From Deltaproteobacteria bacterium (GTDB lineage Bacteria; Desulfobacterota; Desulfobacteria; Desulfobacterales; UBA5852), in contig JAHLLS010000006.1 of assembly GCA_020444045.1 (NCBI GenBank), positions 124,001 through 188,000 of the forward strand: 64,000 nt of DNA, given 5' to 3'. The notes under the pieces are model-generated. The model was not told where the DNA came from. It saw only the letters and a list, made by a program, of their open reading frames with translations, and did no database searches. Shown here piece by piece: positions 18,833 through 27,996 of the stretch (position 1 is the first letter of the stretch; the number at the start of each line of letters is the position of its first letter). Position numbers and translations under genes: made by a program.

Positions 18833-19852
18833 ATGTCGGTGACAAACGCCATCATCGCAACCACACCCGCCGGTCTCTATTGCCGCGAAGGGGATTTCTA
18901 CATTGACCCCCGGTTACCGGTTGAACGCGCCGTGATTACCCACGCCCATGCGGATCATGTCCGTTGGGGCTGCCAATCCTATTTGTGTGCCCGGGACAGC
19001 CGCTCCCTGCTGCGGGCCAGGCTCGGCCCTGGCAAGAGGATTCAGGATCTTGCCTACGGTGAAACACTGAGAATCAATAGCGTCGAACTTTCCCTGCATC
19101 CGGCCGGTCACATCCTGGGGTCGGCGCAGGTTCGCATCGAGCGGGACGGCCAGGTCGTTGTGGTATCCGGCGACTACAAGGACGGTCCCGATCCCACATG
19201 TGCGCCTTTGGCGCCCCTTCGCTGCGACACGTTTGTCAGTGAATCCACCTTTGGCTTGCCCATCTTCAAATGGCCCCGCCAGGAGGATGTCCTCCGCGAC
19301 ATCCGATCCTGGTGGCAGGCCAACCGTGCCGAGGGGCGCACCAGCATCTTGTTCGCCTATGCCCTGGGCAAAGCCCAGCGAGTTTTGGCAGGCCTGGGGT
19401 CCGCTTTAGGGCCCGTCCTGACCCACGGTGCCGTCGAGAAAATCAACCAGTGCTATCGGGAAACCGGCATTTCACTGCCCGACACCCGTCATGTTGGAGA
19501 AGTAAACAACCTTGCACTCCTGAAAGAGGCTCTGGTTATCGCCCCGCCCTCGGCCGATCACCCGGCCTGGTTGAAACGCTTCCCGCAGCGATCCCGGGCC
19601 TTTGCTTCCGGCTGGATGCGCATCCGCGGCAACCGCCGCCGCCGGGCTGTTGACCGGGGGTTTGTGCTCTCCGACCACAGTGACTGGGATGGTCTGGTGC
19701 GCACCATTTTCGCCACCAGAGCCGAGACCATCGTGCTGACCCATGGCTATGCCTACGAAATGGCGCGCTGGCTGCAGGAAAAGGGTCTCCAGGCCGAAAC
19801 CCTGCCGATCCCGGCCGCGGATGGCAACCATTCGGCCGGAGGATCTCCGTGA
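18833..19852 (+). CDS. Ligase-associated DNA exonuclease, metallo-beta-lactamase fold
   Basis: A 339-residue nuclease of the beta-lactamase/beta-CASP-like type that is usually encoded next to an ATP-dependent DNA ligase. The metal-binding motif ITHAHADHVRWG is present at about residues 38-49, followed by HPAGHILGSAQ, SGDYKDGPDPTC and LSDHSDWDGL, all typical of this group. The ATG at 18833 has a ribosome site (GGAG, 18821-18824); an earlier ATG at 18797 has none. The stop overlaps the ligase start by 4 bases (GTGA), so the two are translationally coupled. Family members are thought to trim DNA ends in repair. Confidence 0.9.
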   Translation: MSVTNAIIATTPAGLYCREGDFYIDPRLPVERAVITHAHADHVRWGCQSYLCARDSRSLLRARLGPGKRIQDLAYGETLRINSVELSLHPAGHILGSAQVRIERDGQVVVVSGDYKDGPDPTCAPLAPLRCDTFVSESTFGLPIFKWPRQEDVLRDIRSWWQANRAEGRTSILFAYALGKAQRVLAGLGSALGPVLTHGAVEKINQCYRETGISLPDTRHVGEVNNLALLKEALVIAPPSADHPAWLKRFPQRSRAFASGWMRIRGNRRRRAVDRGFVLSDHSDWDGLVRTIFATRAETIVLTHGYAYEMARWLQEKGLQAETLPIPAADGNHSAGGSP

Positions 19853-21441
19853 AAGCGTTCGCCGAACTCTACCGCCGTATGGATGAAACCACCAGCACCA
19901 ATCGCAAAGTGGATGCCATGGTGGACTATTTCCGGCAAGCGCCGGCCGAGGATGCCATCTGGGCGATCCGATTTCTGGTGGGGCGCCAACCACCCCGGAC
20001 GGTGCCCACGCGCCAGTTGATGGCCTGGGCCGCCGATCTGGCCGGGGTACCGGACTGGCTTTTCGAGACCAGTTACGATGTCGTCGGTGATCTGGCCGAA
20101 ACCATCACCCTGTTGCTCCCGGCCGCTGAAGTCGGCAGCGACCGCCCCCTGCATGTCTGGGTTCAGAACCATCTCCTCCCCCTGCGGGAAAAGGCTATCG
20201 AAGACCGACAGCGTGCCATCCTGGCCGCCTGGCGGCAGATGGACGAATCCCAGCGCTTCGTCTGGAATAAGCTTATCACCGGCGGTTTCCGGGTCGGCGT
20301 TTCCCAACGTCTGGTGGTGCGCGCATTGAGCCGTTTCAGTGGGGTCGACGGGCCGGTTATCGCCCATCGCCTCATGGGCGATTGGCCGCCCACACCGGAT
20401 ACCTTGCGGCACCTCCTCTCCCCGGATACCCGGGACGCCGATATCAGCCGTCCCTACCCATTTTTTCTGGCCCACCCCCTCGAAGACGACGTTGCGGCCC
20501 TGGGGAGTCCCGGCGACTGGCTGGTGGAATGGAAATGGGACGGTATCCGGGGCCAGGTCATTCGGCGCGAGGATCAGATATTCATTTGGTCACGGGGGGA
20601 AGAACTGGTTACCCGCAAATATCCGGAAATCGCTGAAGGCGCCGCACACCTGCCCAACGGCACGGTGCTCGACGGAGAAATCCTGCCCTGGCAGGCCAAC
20701 CGGCCTTTGCCATTTGGGGAACTCCAGCGCCGCATCGGCCGCAAGACAGCAGGTCGGAAGCTCTTAAAGGAAGTCCCGGTGGTATTCATGGCCTGCGATA
20801 TCCTGGAACACGAGGGGTATGATTTCCGCAACCGTCCTCTGCATCGACGGAAAGCCGTTTTAGGCGCTCTGCTGGTGGACCTTCCCGTAAACCACCTGAT
20901 AGCCTCACCCGAGGTGACCGCCCCAGACTGGAAGACATTCGCGGCCTTGCAGGCGCAGTCGCGCCGCCGCGGTGTGGAGGGGTTTATCATCAAGCGGCGT
21001 GACTCCGTCTATCGCGTAGGACGGCGACGAGGCGACTGGTGGAAGTGGAAAATCGATCCTCTCACCGTGGACGCGGTTTTGATCTATGCCCAGAGGGGTC
21101 ATGGTCGAAGGGCCGGCCTTTACACCGACTACACCTTTGCCGTGCGACAGGGAGATTCACTGGTTCCGTTTACCAAGGCCTATTCCGGACTGAACGATGC
21201 CGAAATCCGCCAGGTGGACCGTTTCATCCAGCGCCATACAAGAGAGCGCTTCGGCCCGGTGCGCTCGGTCCAGCCGGAGCTGGTATTCGAAATCGCTTTT
21301 GAGGGAATCCGCAAATCGTCCCGCCACAAATCCGGCGTGGCGGTGCGCTTTCCCCGCATCTTGCGCTGGCGCCAGGATAAATCAGCCGCCGAGGCCGACA
21401 CGATCGAAACCCTACACCGGCTGCTGGAAGAGACCACTTGA
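19849..21441 (+). CDS. ATP-dependent DNA ligase
   Basis: A 530-residue DNA ligase of the bacterial ATP-dependent type. Residues about 1-190 form the N-terminal DNA-binding domain; about 205-415 the nucleotidyl-transferase domain with the adenylated lysine K229 in EWKWDGIRGQ; and about 420-530 the OB-fold domain ending in FEIAFEGIRKSSRHKSGVAVRFPRI (shown here only as a landmark, key residues FEGI and RFPRI). It starts with GTG at 19849, overlapping the exonuclease stop. In many genomes a DEXH helicase and a phosphoesterase complete this set; neither is present here, the next gene being on the other strand. Confidence 0.93.
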   Translation: MKAFAELYRRMDETTSTNRKVDAMVDYFRQAPAEDAIWAIRFLVGRQPPRTVPTRQLMAWAADLAGVPDWLFETSYDVVGDLAETITLLLPAAEVGSDRPLHVWVQNHLLPLREKAIEDRQRAILAAWRQMDESQRFVWNKLITGGFRVGVSQRLVVRALSRFSGVDGPVIAHRLMGDWPPTPDTLRHLLSPDTRDADISRPYPFFLAHPLEDDVAALGSPGDWLVEWKWDGIRGQVIRREDQIFIWSRGEELVTRKYPEIAEGAAHLPNGTVLDGEILPWQANRPLPFGELQRRIGRKTAGRKLLKEVPVVFMACDILEHEGYDFRNRPLHRRKAVLGALLVDLPVNHLIASPEVTAPDWKTFAALQAQSRRRGVEGFIIKRRDSVYRVGRRRGDWWKWKIDPLTVDAVLIYAQRGHGRRAGLYTDYTFAVRQGDSLVPFTKAYSGLNDAEIRQVDRFIQRHTRERFGPVRSVQPELVFEIAFEGIRKSSRHKSGVAVRFPRILRWRQDKSAAEADTIETLHRLLEETT

Positions 21442-21561
21442 ACCACGGCTGTAATAGTGTCGTGACGATCGAAAAACAATGAAGCAATCCCATATCCAGA
21501 CGTTGAAAGCGCCCACCGGCCAGGTCGTGAAGCCGGTGGAGCACGGGGTCAACCGCCGGGT

Positions 21562-22407
21562 TTATTCTGCCTGGCCGTGCAACGGCTTGTACCAGACCGT
21601 CATGCTTTCGATCTGTCCGCTAATCTGGGTGTTGTTTTTCAACAGGCCGGCGTAGAGATATCGTTTGTTTCGAAAAACAGCATTCATGCCGTGCGATGCC
21701 GCCCTGGCGATCGTGTAGGCGGTTTTGATGCCGCGGTCACGCATCTTGCGGTCCATGTGGCGCAGCAGCAGCCCGGCCAGCCCCAAGCCCCGCCATTCCG
21801 GCAAGGTCGCGAAATCGGTCATTTCCGCATTTTCATTGCGAAAGTCGATTTCCGCGGCAGCGATGGCGGCGATCCTGCCATCAATGCGAATGCAAAAATA
21901 ACGCAGCCCCTCTTTCATCATGCGTTTTAAATAACCCGGCTTCTGAATCGGGAAGGGATAGGTTCGAAAGACCTTGTGGTAGATGTCACTCATCTGCTCG
22001 GCATCCGACGCTTGGCAGGCAACGACATGACGCGTTGCCCAGCGGCCGCTGCGGATAGGCCCCACGCTATCTTCTCCCGCCGGCCTGGCAACCCCCAAGC
22101 GTTTTTCAAGCGTGTGGTCCTTTTGCCTTCCCTCGGAGAAATATTTGGAAATGAAATAACCGTCGGTTCGGCCGCTGAAGAATCCGGGGACGACGGCTTC
22201 TGCGACGTAATCGGCGGATTGGAAGGCCGGCCAGGCCGGTTCCGGGACTTTTGCGAATATCTTGCCGTAGCCCTTCTGTCGGGCGAGATCTTCCAGGGTC
22301 GTGATAAGACGATGCGGGTCGGCGCCATTCAACTGCATCACATAGATACGATCGTTGTGGGGCCCATGCTGAACCTGCGCATCGTGGATGGTCTCGATGG
22401 TGTCCAT
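21562..22407 (-). CDS. ablB: AblB-like beta-lysine N-acetyltransferase
   Basis: A 281-residue GNAT-fold acetyltransferase resembling AblB, which acetylates beta-lysine to make the osmolyte N-epsilon-acetyl-beta-lysine. The N-terminal half (NDRIYVMQLN, KGYGKIFAKVPE, VPGFFSGRTDGYFISKYF) is characteristic of this family. The GNAT core is in the second half (DFATLPEWRGLGLAGLLLRH, then AYTIARAASHGMNAVFR). The gene starts 4 bases after the aminotransferase and is co-transcribed with it. Its usual partner AblA, a lysine 2,3-aminomutase, is not adjacent; the nearest aminomutase-like gene is 10 kb away. Confidence 0.85.
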   Translation of the reverse strand: MDTIETIHDAQVQHGPHNDRIYVMQLNGADPHRLITTLEDLARQKGYGKIFAKVPEPAWPAFQSADYVAEAVVPGFFSGRTDGYFISKYFSEGRQKDHTLEKRLGVARPAGEDSVGPIRSGRWATRHVVACQASDAEQMSDIYHKVFRTYPFPIQKPGYLKRMMKEGLRYFCIRIDGRIAAIAAAEIDFRNENAEMTDFATLPEWRGLGLAGLLLRHMDRKMRDRGIKTAYTIARAASHGMNAVFRNKRYLYAGLLKNNTQISGQIESMTVWYKPLHGQAE

Positions 22408-22411
22408 TGCT

Positions 22412-23569
22412 TCACGCCAGGGACTTGAGTTTTTGCAGGCGTTTGCCGGTCTCGGCGAGGATGGCTTCGGAACGCGAAAAATGCAGCCGGATTAAATGGT
22501 TGACCGGCTCGTGAAAAAAACTCGATCCCGGCACCGCCGCCACACCCACCTCCCTGGCCATCCAACGGCAGAATTCCCGGTCGTCCTTGACCCCAAAGGC
22601 CGTGCAGTCCACCATGACGTAATAGGCACCCTGGGGTTTGGTGTAGACCAGACCGGCCTCGTCCAGACAGCCCAGAAAAAAATCCCGTTTGCGGGTATAA
22701 TCCTCCTGGAGAGTGGCATAGTACGCCAGAGGCAATTGAAGGGCGGGCACGGCAGCCTCCTGGAGCGGTGCCGCCGCGCCGACAGTGAGAAAATCGTGGA
22801 CTTTGCGGGCGCCGGCCATCACCGTCTCCGGGCCGATCACATAGCCGAGGCGCCACCCGGTCATGTTGTAGGTCTTGGACAGCGAGCTGCAGGAGATGGT
22901 TCGCTCGAACATGCCCGGCAGGGACGCCATGTAGCGATGGCAGTGGGGTCGGTAGACAATGTGTTCATAGACTTCGTCGGTGATGACAAAGGCGTCGTAG
23001 GACTGAGCCAGCTCGGCGATGAATTCGAGCTCCTCCCGGGAGAAGACCTTACCGGAGGGATTGGAAGGATTGCACAGCACCAGGGCTTTGGGGTTCTGTA
23101 AAAAAGCGGACCGCAGTTCCTGCCGATCGAAGACAAACTCCGGCGGATGCAGGGGCACGTAGATCGGCCGGGCGCCGCTCAGGATGGCAGCGGCGCCGTA
23201 GTTCTCGTAGTATGGCGAAAAGATGATCACCTTGTCGCCGGGGTTGCAGGCCGTCATCATGGCACACATCATGGCCTCGGTGCTCCCGCAAGTCACCACG
23301 AGGTGCGCATCGGGATCCAGGTCGATGCCCATCCAGTGCCGCTGTTTCCGGGCCAGCGCCTCCCGGAAGCGCGGCGCCCCCCAGGTGACGGCATACTGGT
23401 GAGGGCCTTCCGCCATGGCCTTCTTGCCGGCGGCGAGAACCTCCGGGGGCGGATCGGCATCCGGAAAGCCCTGGGAAAGGTTGATGGCGCCATACCGGTT
23501 GGCCACCCGGGTCATCTCCCGAATCACGGATTCATTAAAATTAGCGAGCCGCGTTGCAATCTGAGGCAT
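22412..23569 (-). CDS. PLP-dependent aminotransferase, class I
   Basis: A 385-residue fold-type I aminotransferase of the aspartate/kynurenine-type branch. The cofactor lysine is K232 in SSLSKTYNMTGWR; NPSNPSG and ITDEVYEHIVY are the other cofactor contacts and RLHFSRSE carries the substrate-binding arginine. A ribosome site (GGAG) precedes the ATG at 23569. It forms a tight pair with ablB. With the racemase, amidohydrolase and ABC importer upstream on the same strand it probably removes an amino group from an imported amino acid, but the substrate cannot be read from sequence. Confidence 0.92.
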   Translation of the reverse strand: MPQIATRLANFNESVIREMTRVANRYGAINLSQGFPDADPPPEVLAAGKKAMAEGPHQYAVTWGAPRFREALARKQRHWMGIDLDPDAHLVVTCGSTEAMMCAMMTACNPGDKVIIFSPYYENYGAAAILSGARPIYVPLHPPEFVFDRQELRSAFLQNPKALVLCNPSNPSGKVFSREELEFIAELAQSYDAFVITDEVYEHIVYRPHCHRYMASLPGMFERTISCSSLSKTYNMTGWRLGYVIGPETVMAGARKVHDFLTVGAAAPLQEAAVPALQLPLAYYATLQEDYTRKRDFFLGCLDEAGLVYTKPQGAYYVMVDCTAFGVKDDREFCRWMAREVGVAAVPGSSFFHEPVNHLIRLHFSRSEAILAETGKRLQKLKSLA

Positions 23570-23603
23570 TGGTTACTCCAAGCATGAAAAACTAAAAGCA
23601 TTG

Positions 23604-23812
23604 ACCATGAAGATCATGAAGATCATGAAGGAAAAATCTTCGCATTTTAAATAAAGACCGTCGCAGCGACGAGTGCGTCCTTTATTCAACCAACGCTGTT
23701 GTTTTCGACAAAATTCCAGCCTATGCAGGAGAATGGGTCTTGGACCATTTACTATCGAAACCAAACCCATGATGGTTTTTCTCTTCTTCATGTCCTTCAT
23801 GTTCTTCATGGT
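23604..23812. repeat. Inverted pair of CATGAAG-type repeat blocks
   Basis: At 23604-23631 a block of three near-identical 9-base units (CATGAAGAT) reads left to right; at 23786-23812 a similar block reads on the opposite strand, giving an imperfect inverted repeat about 27 bases long with 154 bases between. It fills the gap between the amidohydrolase and aminotransferase genes. Frames through it give only a Met-Lys-rich artefact. Confidence 0.55.
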
Positions 23813-23835
23813 TCTAACTTTTTGGACATCATTCT

Positions 23836-25464
23836 TCAGAAATTCCGATGTACGATGCGGCCGTCGAACAGCGTCATATCCACCCTTACATCAGGTAGCC
23901 AGGGAGAAGGCTGTAACAGGATATCCTCGCTCAGGACCGCCAGGTCCGCCCGCTTGCCGGGGGCGATGACACCGAGATCTTCGGTGCGGTGAACGGCGGC
24001 GGGAACCGACGTGTAGGCATCCAGGGCTTCGCGGACGGTGACCCGGGATTCCGGATACCACCCCGCCTCCGGGCTTCCGTCGGTGCGGCGGCGCGCCACG
24101 GCGGCATGCATGCCCAGAAGGGGGGCTGGATCGCAAACCGGGCAATCGGAGCTGAACATGACCGGCGCCCCGGTATCCATCAACCTCCGAAAATCGTAGG
24201 CCCAGCGGCCTTTATCCCCCACGGCCGCATCGATGAGATTTATGTCCAGCAGCATGTTGGCCGGGGTCACACATAGGGCCAAGGGAAGTCTCCCCAAACG
24301 ATCGGCATCCTCGGGCCGGATCATCTGGACGTGTTCGATGCGATGGGGAACGAAAGGCGCAGGTTGTCCGGATTGCCGGCGACGCGCTTCAAGGCCTTCG
24401 AAAATATCGATCAACTCCCGGTTGGCGCGATCCCCCACTGCATGCACCATGACCGCCAGGCCGGCCGCATCCGCCTTTTCGATATCCTGCGCCAAGGTTT
24501 CCATGTCGACCATGGGCATGCCGCAACCGGCATCCAAATAGGGGTCGATCATCCAGGCCGTGCGGGCCCCCATGCCGCCGTCGGAGAAAAATTTCATGTG
24601 ACCGACCCGCAGCCGGTCGTTGCCGAAGCCCGAACGCAGCCCGAGGCCAATCATGTCGTCCAACTGGTGTCCCGGCTGGGTTACCCAGCAGCGCAGATCC
24701 AGGCGGTTGTCCCTTTCGAGGGTCTGGAAAGCCTGAAACGCCCGGACCCCGTCCTTGTCGGCCATCAAGCGAATGTCGTGAATGCCGGTGATCCCCCGTC
24801 GATGCAAGGCCCGGATCCCATCTTCATAGGCGGCCGTCACCTCGTCGGCTTTGGGCGGGGTCACCGCCTGGCGTACGAGATTGATGGCCAGCTCGCGCAG
24901 AATGCCGGTGGGGATTCCCCGGCCATCGCGCTCGATGCGGCCTTCGGGGGGATCCGGCGTGCCCGCGTCGATCCCGGCCCGCTGCAACGCCGCCGTATTG
25001 GCGGCGGCCAGGTGCAGATCGCAGCGCCACAGCAGGACCGGGTGGTCCGGGGCGGCGCGGTCCAGGGTTTCCCGGGTGGGCATGTGCGGAGCGGTCCAGT
25101 CGGTTTCGTTCCAGCCATGCCCCATGATCCACTGTCCCGTCGGCCATTCGGCCGCCACCTGCCGAACGCGTGCCAGCAATTCCTCTAAACAGGAAATGTC
25201 GTCCAGCGCCATGTCCCGGCGCTTGAGGGCCCATTCGTAGAAGTGGATGTGCGTGTCCACAAATCCCGGCACCACTAACCGGCCCTCGAGATCGATCGCT
25301 TCCGTATCCGCCCCGGCCTGCTCCTGTATGTCCTGGTCCGTGCCGATGGCCAGAATGCGGCCCCGAGCAACGGCTAAGGCCGATGCGGGCGATTGCCGCT
25401 CATTCGGTTCGGCAATGCGGCCGTTGAAAAGAATGCGGTCAGGTGTTGATAAAACAGAGGTCAT
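23836..25464 (-). CDS. YtcJ-like metal-dependent amidohydrolase
   Basis: A 542-residue amidohydrolase-superfamily enzyme of the YtcJ group. Metal-binding residues are visible in VDTHIHFYEW, in MVHAVGDRANRELID and in the late SSDCPVCDP; the group's typical phrase MGHGWNETDW and the C-terminal GVIAPGKRADLAVL are also present. The enzymes cleave amide-type bonds in small cytoplasmic substrates that are rarely known. It overlaps the racemase-family gene by 4 bases (ATGA), so the two act together. A paralogue lies at 46333-48123 in a second polyamine-transporter cluster. Confidence 0.9.
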   Translation of the reverse strand: MTSVLSTPDRILFNGRIAEPNERQSPASALAVARGRILAIGTDQDIQEQAGADTEAIDLEGRLVVPGFVDTHIHFYEWALKRRDMALDDISCLEELLARVRQVAAEWPTGQWIMGHGWNETDWTAPHMPTRETLDRAAPDHPVLLWRCDLHLAAANTAALQRAGIDAGTPDPPEGRIERDGRGIPTGILRELAINLVRQAVTPPKADEVTAAYEDGIRALHRRGITGIHDIRLMADKDGVRAFQAFQTLERDNRLDLRCWVTQPGHQLDDMIGLGLRSGFGNDRLRVGHMKFFSDGGMGARTAWMIDPYLDAGCGMPMVDMETLAQDIEKADAAGLAVMVHAVGDRANRELIDIFEGLEARRRQSGQPAPFVPHRIEHVQMIRPEDADRLGRLPLALCVTPANMLLDINLIDAAVGDKGRWAYDFRRLMDTGAPVMFSSDCPVCDPAPLLGMHAAVARRRTDGSPEAGWYPESRVTVREALDAYTSVPAAVHRTEDLGVIAPGKRADLAVLSEDILLQPSPWLPDVRVDMTLFDGRIVHRNF

Positions 25465-26498
25465 AGCAGAAATCCTTTGGGGAAGGGGTCCAGGTCGTCC
25501 AGCACGAACTGATGATAGCCGGTCACCTGAGCCGTGCCGCGGATCTGCCCCATGATACCTTGGAATTCGCCGATGGGCAGCGTTTGAACGATCTGACCTT
25601 CGAACACCGTGCCCAGGGGACCGGCATTTTTATAAATCTCGCCGGGATTGAGCTTCCCCCGGTGGTGCAGCAAGGTCATCTTGGCCGTGGTGCCGGTGCC
25701 GCAGGGAGAGCGGTCCATATGGGATTCGCCGTAAATCACCGCCCCCCGGGCGGTTTCCGTTCGAGGATCTTCGTCATAGAACTCCACCACATCCACCGTG
25801 TTCACTTCCGGCCGAATAGGATGGTAAACGCGAAAGGCTTTATTGGCCGCCTCGATTACCGCCATGCCGAGGGGAATCAACTTGGGCCGGTTGGCCGGGA
25901 CCAGTTCGATACCGAGAGCGCTGGCCGACACCATGGCAAAAAAACCACCCACGCAGACCAGATCGACGGGGACCTTGCCGAACCCTTCGATAGCCAGCTC
26001 ACGGTCGGTGTCAAAAACAAAGGAGGGCACCATGTCAATCGCCACGGAAACAACGCGTCCCTCTTGGATACGGGTATGGGCGCTCAGTGGTCCGGAAGGC
26101 GTGTCCACCACGATCTGACGGTCGCCATCCTCGGTCTCCAATGCGCCGGCTTCGACCAGCGTGGCCACGGCCCCGATGGTGGCATGGCCGCATAGGTAGG
26201 GGTAGCGGCGGGCGTCCATATAAAACAGGCCGAATTGTCCCTCCGGACTGACCGGTTCGGTGACCACCGCCGCCATGATGCCCCGGTGCCCGCGGGGCTC
26301 GCGGGTGAGCAGCATGCGCACCGTGTCGAAATGGGATTCGAAATGGTCCCGCTTGGCTTTCATGGTGTCGCCGGGCATGGGGCCCAGCCCGCCAATGAGC
26401 AATCGGGTGGGTTCCCCCTGGGTGTGGGAATCAATGGTTAGAACACGATCCGGATAGCGGTCCAGGAAACCGTTGGCGATCCGATCCAGTCTTAGCAT
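25461..26498 (-). CDS. Proline racemase / hydroxyproline epimerase family enzyme
   Basis: A 345-residue cofactor-independent enzyme of the proline racemase family. Both positions of the catalytic pair are cysteines: C103 in YLCGHATIG and C266 in DRSPCGTGT. Two cysteines are typical of racemases and 4-hydroxyproline 2-epimerases; the related dehydratases have Thr or Ser at one site. The start region TIDSHTQGEPTR is also typical. It is coupled to the amidohydrolase by a 4-base overlap. Substrate (proline, hydroxyproline or another imino acid) is not certain. Confidence 0.92.
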   Translation of the reverse strand: MLRLDRIANGFLDRYPDRVLTIDSHTQGEPTRLLIGGLGPMPGDTMKAKRDHFESHFDTVRMLLTREPRGHRGIMAAVVTEPVSPEGQFGLFYMDARRYPYLCGHATIGAVATLVEAGALETEDGDRQIVVDTPSGPLSAHTRIQEGRVVSVAIDMVPSFVFDTDRELAIEGFGKVPVDLVCVGGFFAMVSASALGIELVPANRPKLIPLGMAVIEAANKAFRVYHPIRPEVNTVDVVEFYDEDPRTETARGAVIYGESHMDRSPCGTGTTAKMTLLHHRGKLNPGEIYKNAGPLGTVFEGQIVQTLPIGEFQGIMGQIRGTAQVTGYHQFVLDDLDPFPKGFLL

Positions 26499-26576
26499 AC
26501 CTTTGCTCCTCTGTGACCGTGATGCGATGGGTGCTGCGGGACGGAAGGCAACTGGCCGTGCCGCCCCAAAATCAAA

Positions 26577-26606
26577 ACCTGAAAACGACAGGGTCAGCTT
26601 TCAGGT
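26577..26606 (-). terminator. Rho-independent terminator after the ABC operon
   Basis: ACCTGAAA and TTTCAGGT (26577-26584 and 26599-26606) pair perfectly. Read on the minus strand the stem is followed by TTTTGATTTTGGGG, a good T-rich tail. It separates the ABC ATPase gene from the racemase gene, so the transporter operon probably ends here and the racemase-amidohydrolase pair is read separately or by partial read-through. Confidence 0.7.
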
Positions 26607-26646
26607 TTACTCTCCAAGATAGAGCCAAAAATTTCTGGCCGCAAGC

Positions 26647-27747
26647 TCATTCCAGAGGAATAAGATGGCAGTGGTGCGGCGCAACCTGGACGCTGACTGC
26701 CTCACCGAGATTGTAGATCCGCGTTCGCATCATACTGATGACATGGATTTCACGGTCATTGCCCAGTTCGATAAAGTAGCTGACTTCCCCGCCCATATAG
26801 CTGCGGTCCTTGATGCGGCCCTCGAAGTGGTTCAACCCCTCCGTGGGCTCAAATTCTTCCATGGGAAAGGCGTCGAAGCGCTGGGCACGAACGATCATCT
26901 CCACGGCATCGCCCTTGGAGAAGCCCCCCTTGTTTTCCGCAAAAAGGACATCGCCGGTTTCGATGCGCACGTCCACATGTTGGTCGCTCACCGCCACCAC
27001 TTCCCCTTTGATAAAATTGGAATGGCCCAAAAAATCGGCCACAAAATGATTGTTCGGTTCGTTGTAGACCACCTCCGGAGGGCCTTCCTGCTGTTTGCGG
27101 CCGTCTTTCATGACCAGGATCTTGTCCGACATGCTAAGCGCCTCGCGCTGGTCATGGGTGACGAAAATCGTGGTAACGCCCAGCATCTGCTGGAGATTGT
27201 CCACTTCACGGCGCATTTCCTCCCGCAGATTTTCATCCAGTGCGGATAACGGTTCGTCCATCAGAAGAACGTCCGGCTCGATCACGATGGCCCGCGCCAT
27301 GGCAATGCGCTGCTGCTGACCGCCCGAAAGTTGGCTGGGCATACGGTTCTCCACCCCGGGCAGGCGCACCATTTCCAGGGCCCGGGTGACCTTTTTCGTG
27401 ACATCCTCCTTGGGCACATCGCGATATTTCAGACCGAAGGCCACGTTCTCAAAGATGGTTTTGTGGGGAAACAGGGCGTAGTTCTGAAAGATCATGCCCA
27501 GGTTGCGCTTGTGGATCGGGGTGTCGTTGATTCGGACCCCTTTGATGAAGATATCGCCTTCAGTGGGCTCCTCCAGCCCGGCCACCATTCGCAGCAGGGT
27601 GGTCTTGCCGCACCCGGAAGGGCCCAGCAGGGTCACCAGGCTGCCCTCCTCGATATCGAAGTCCATTTTCTCGACGGCGACAACCTTGCCGAACCGCTTC
27701 ATGATGCCTTTGAACTGGACTATAGGCTGTTTCTTGCCGGTCGCCAC
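26647..27747 (-). CDS. Polyamine-type ABC transporter ATPase, cluster 1
   Basis: A 366-residue PotA-like ATP-binding subunit. Walker A is GPSGCGKTT, the Q-loop is FQNYALFPH, the signature LSGGQQQRIAMARA, Walker B VLLMDEPLSALD, and the switch His is in VTHDQREAL. A C-terminal TOBE-like domain follows from about residue 245. It starts with GTG at 27747. The gene is the last of a permease-permease-binding protein-ATPase operon and is separated from the binding-protein gene by about 250 bases holding a large hairpin. Confidence 0.93.
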   Translation of the reverse strand: MATGKKQPIVQFKGIMKRFGKVVAVEKMDFDIEEGSLVTLLGPSGCGKTTLLRMVAGLEEPTEGDIFIKGVRINDTPIHKRNLGMIFQNYALFPHKTIFENVAFGLKYRDVPKEDVTKKVTRALEMVRLPGVENRMPSQLSGGQQQRIAMARAIVIEPDVLLMDEPLSALDENLREEMRREVDNLQQMLGVTTIFVTHDQREALSMSDKILVMKDGRKQQEGPPEVVYNEPNNHFVADFLGHSNFIKGEVVAVSDQHVDVRIETGDVLFAENKGGFSKGDAVEMIVRAQRFDAFPMEEFEPTEGLNHFEGRIKDRSYMGGEVSYFIELGNDREIHVISMMRTRIYNLGEAVSVQVAPHHCHLIPLE

Positions 27748-27860
27748 GTTACCCTGTCTCCCTTGTTGGAACGTTTACGCTCCGAAGTTGGCAAACCAAG
27801 GGGTAGACCAACTTCAGCGACGCCATAATGTCTTCATCGCAAAGCGATAAAACTCAAGAA

Positions 27861-27996
27861 TGTTGGTTTCTGGGCGGTGGATTGCGGTTCAGACCAAAGC
27901 CGCAGTGATGTTGGAACCGCAGCCGGGGCTGCGGCGAGGATTCCAACATCGCAAGAACACCGGTATGGACCGCAAGACGCCGTTTAGAAACCAACA
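27861..27996. repeat. 136-bp nested palindrome between binding protein and ATPase genes
   Basis: Perfect outer arms TGTTGGTTTCT (27861-27871) and AGAAACCAACA (27986-27996) enclose partly paired middle arms (GGCG..TTGCGGT with ACCGCAA..CGCC) and a long inner stem: GATGTTGGAA and CCGCAGCC (27907-27924) facing GGCTGCGG and TTCCAACATC (27927-27934, 27941-27950). The structure begins at the base next to the binding-protein stop codon. Hairpins at this place in ABC operons often protect the binding-protein message and lower expression of later genes. Confidence 0.75.

Noticed and set aside
23573..23809. 78-codon Met/Lys-rich frame
   Set aside because: It is just the translation of the CATGAAG repeat blocks.
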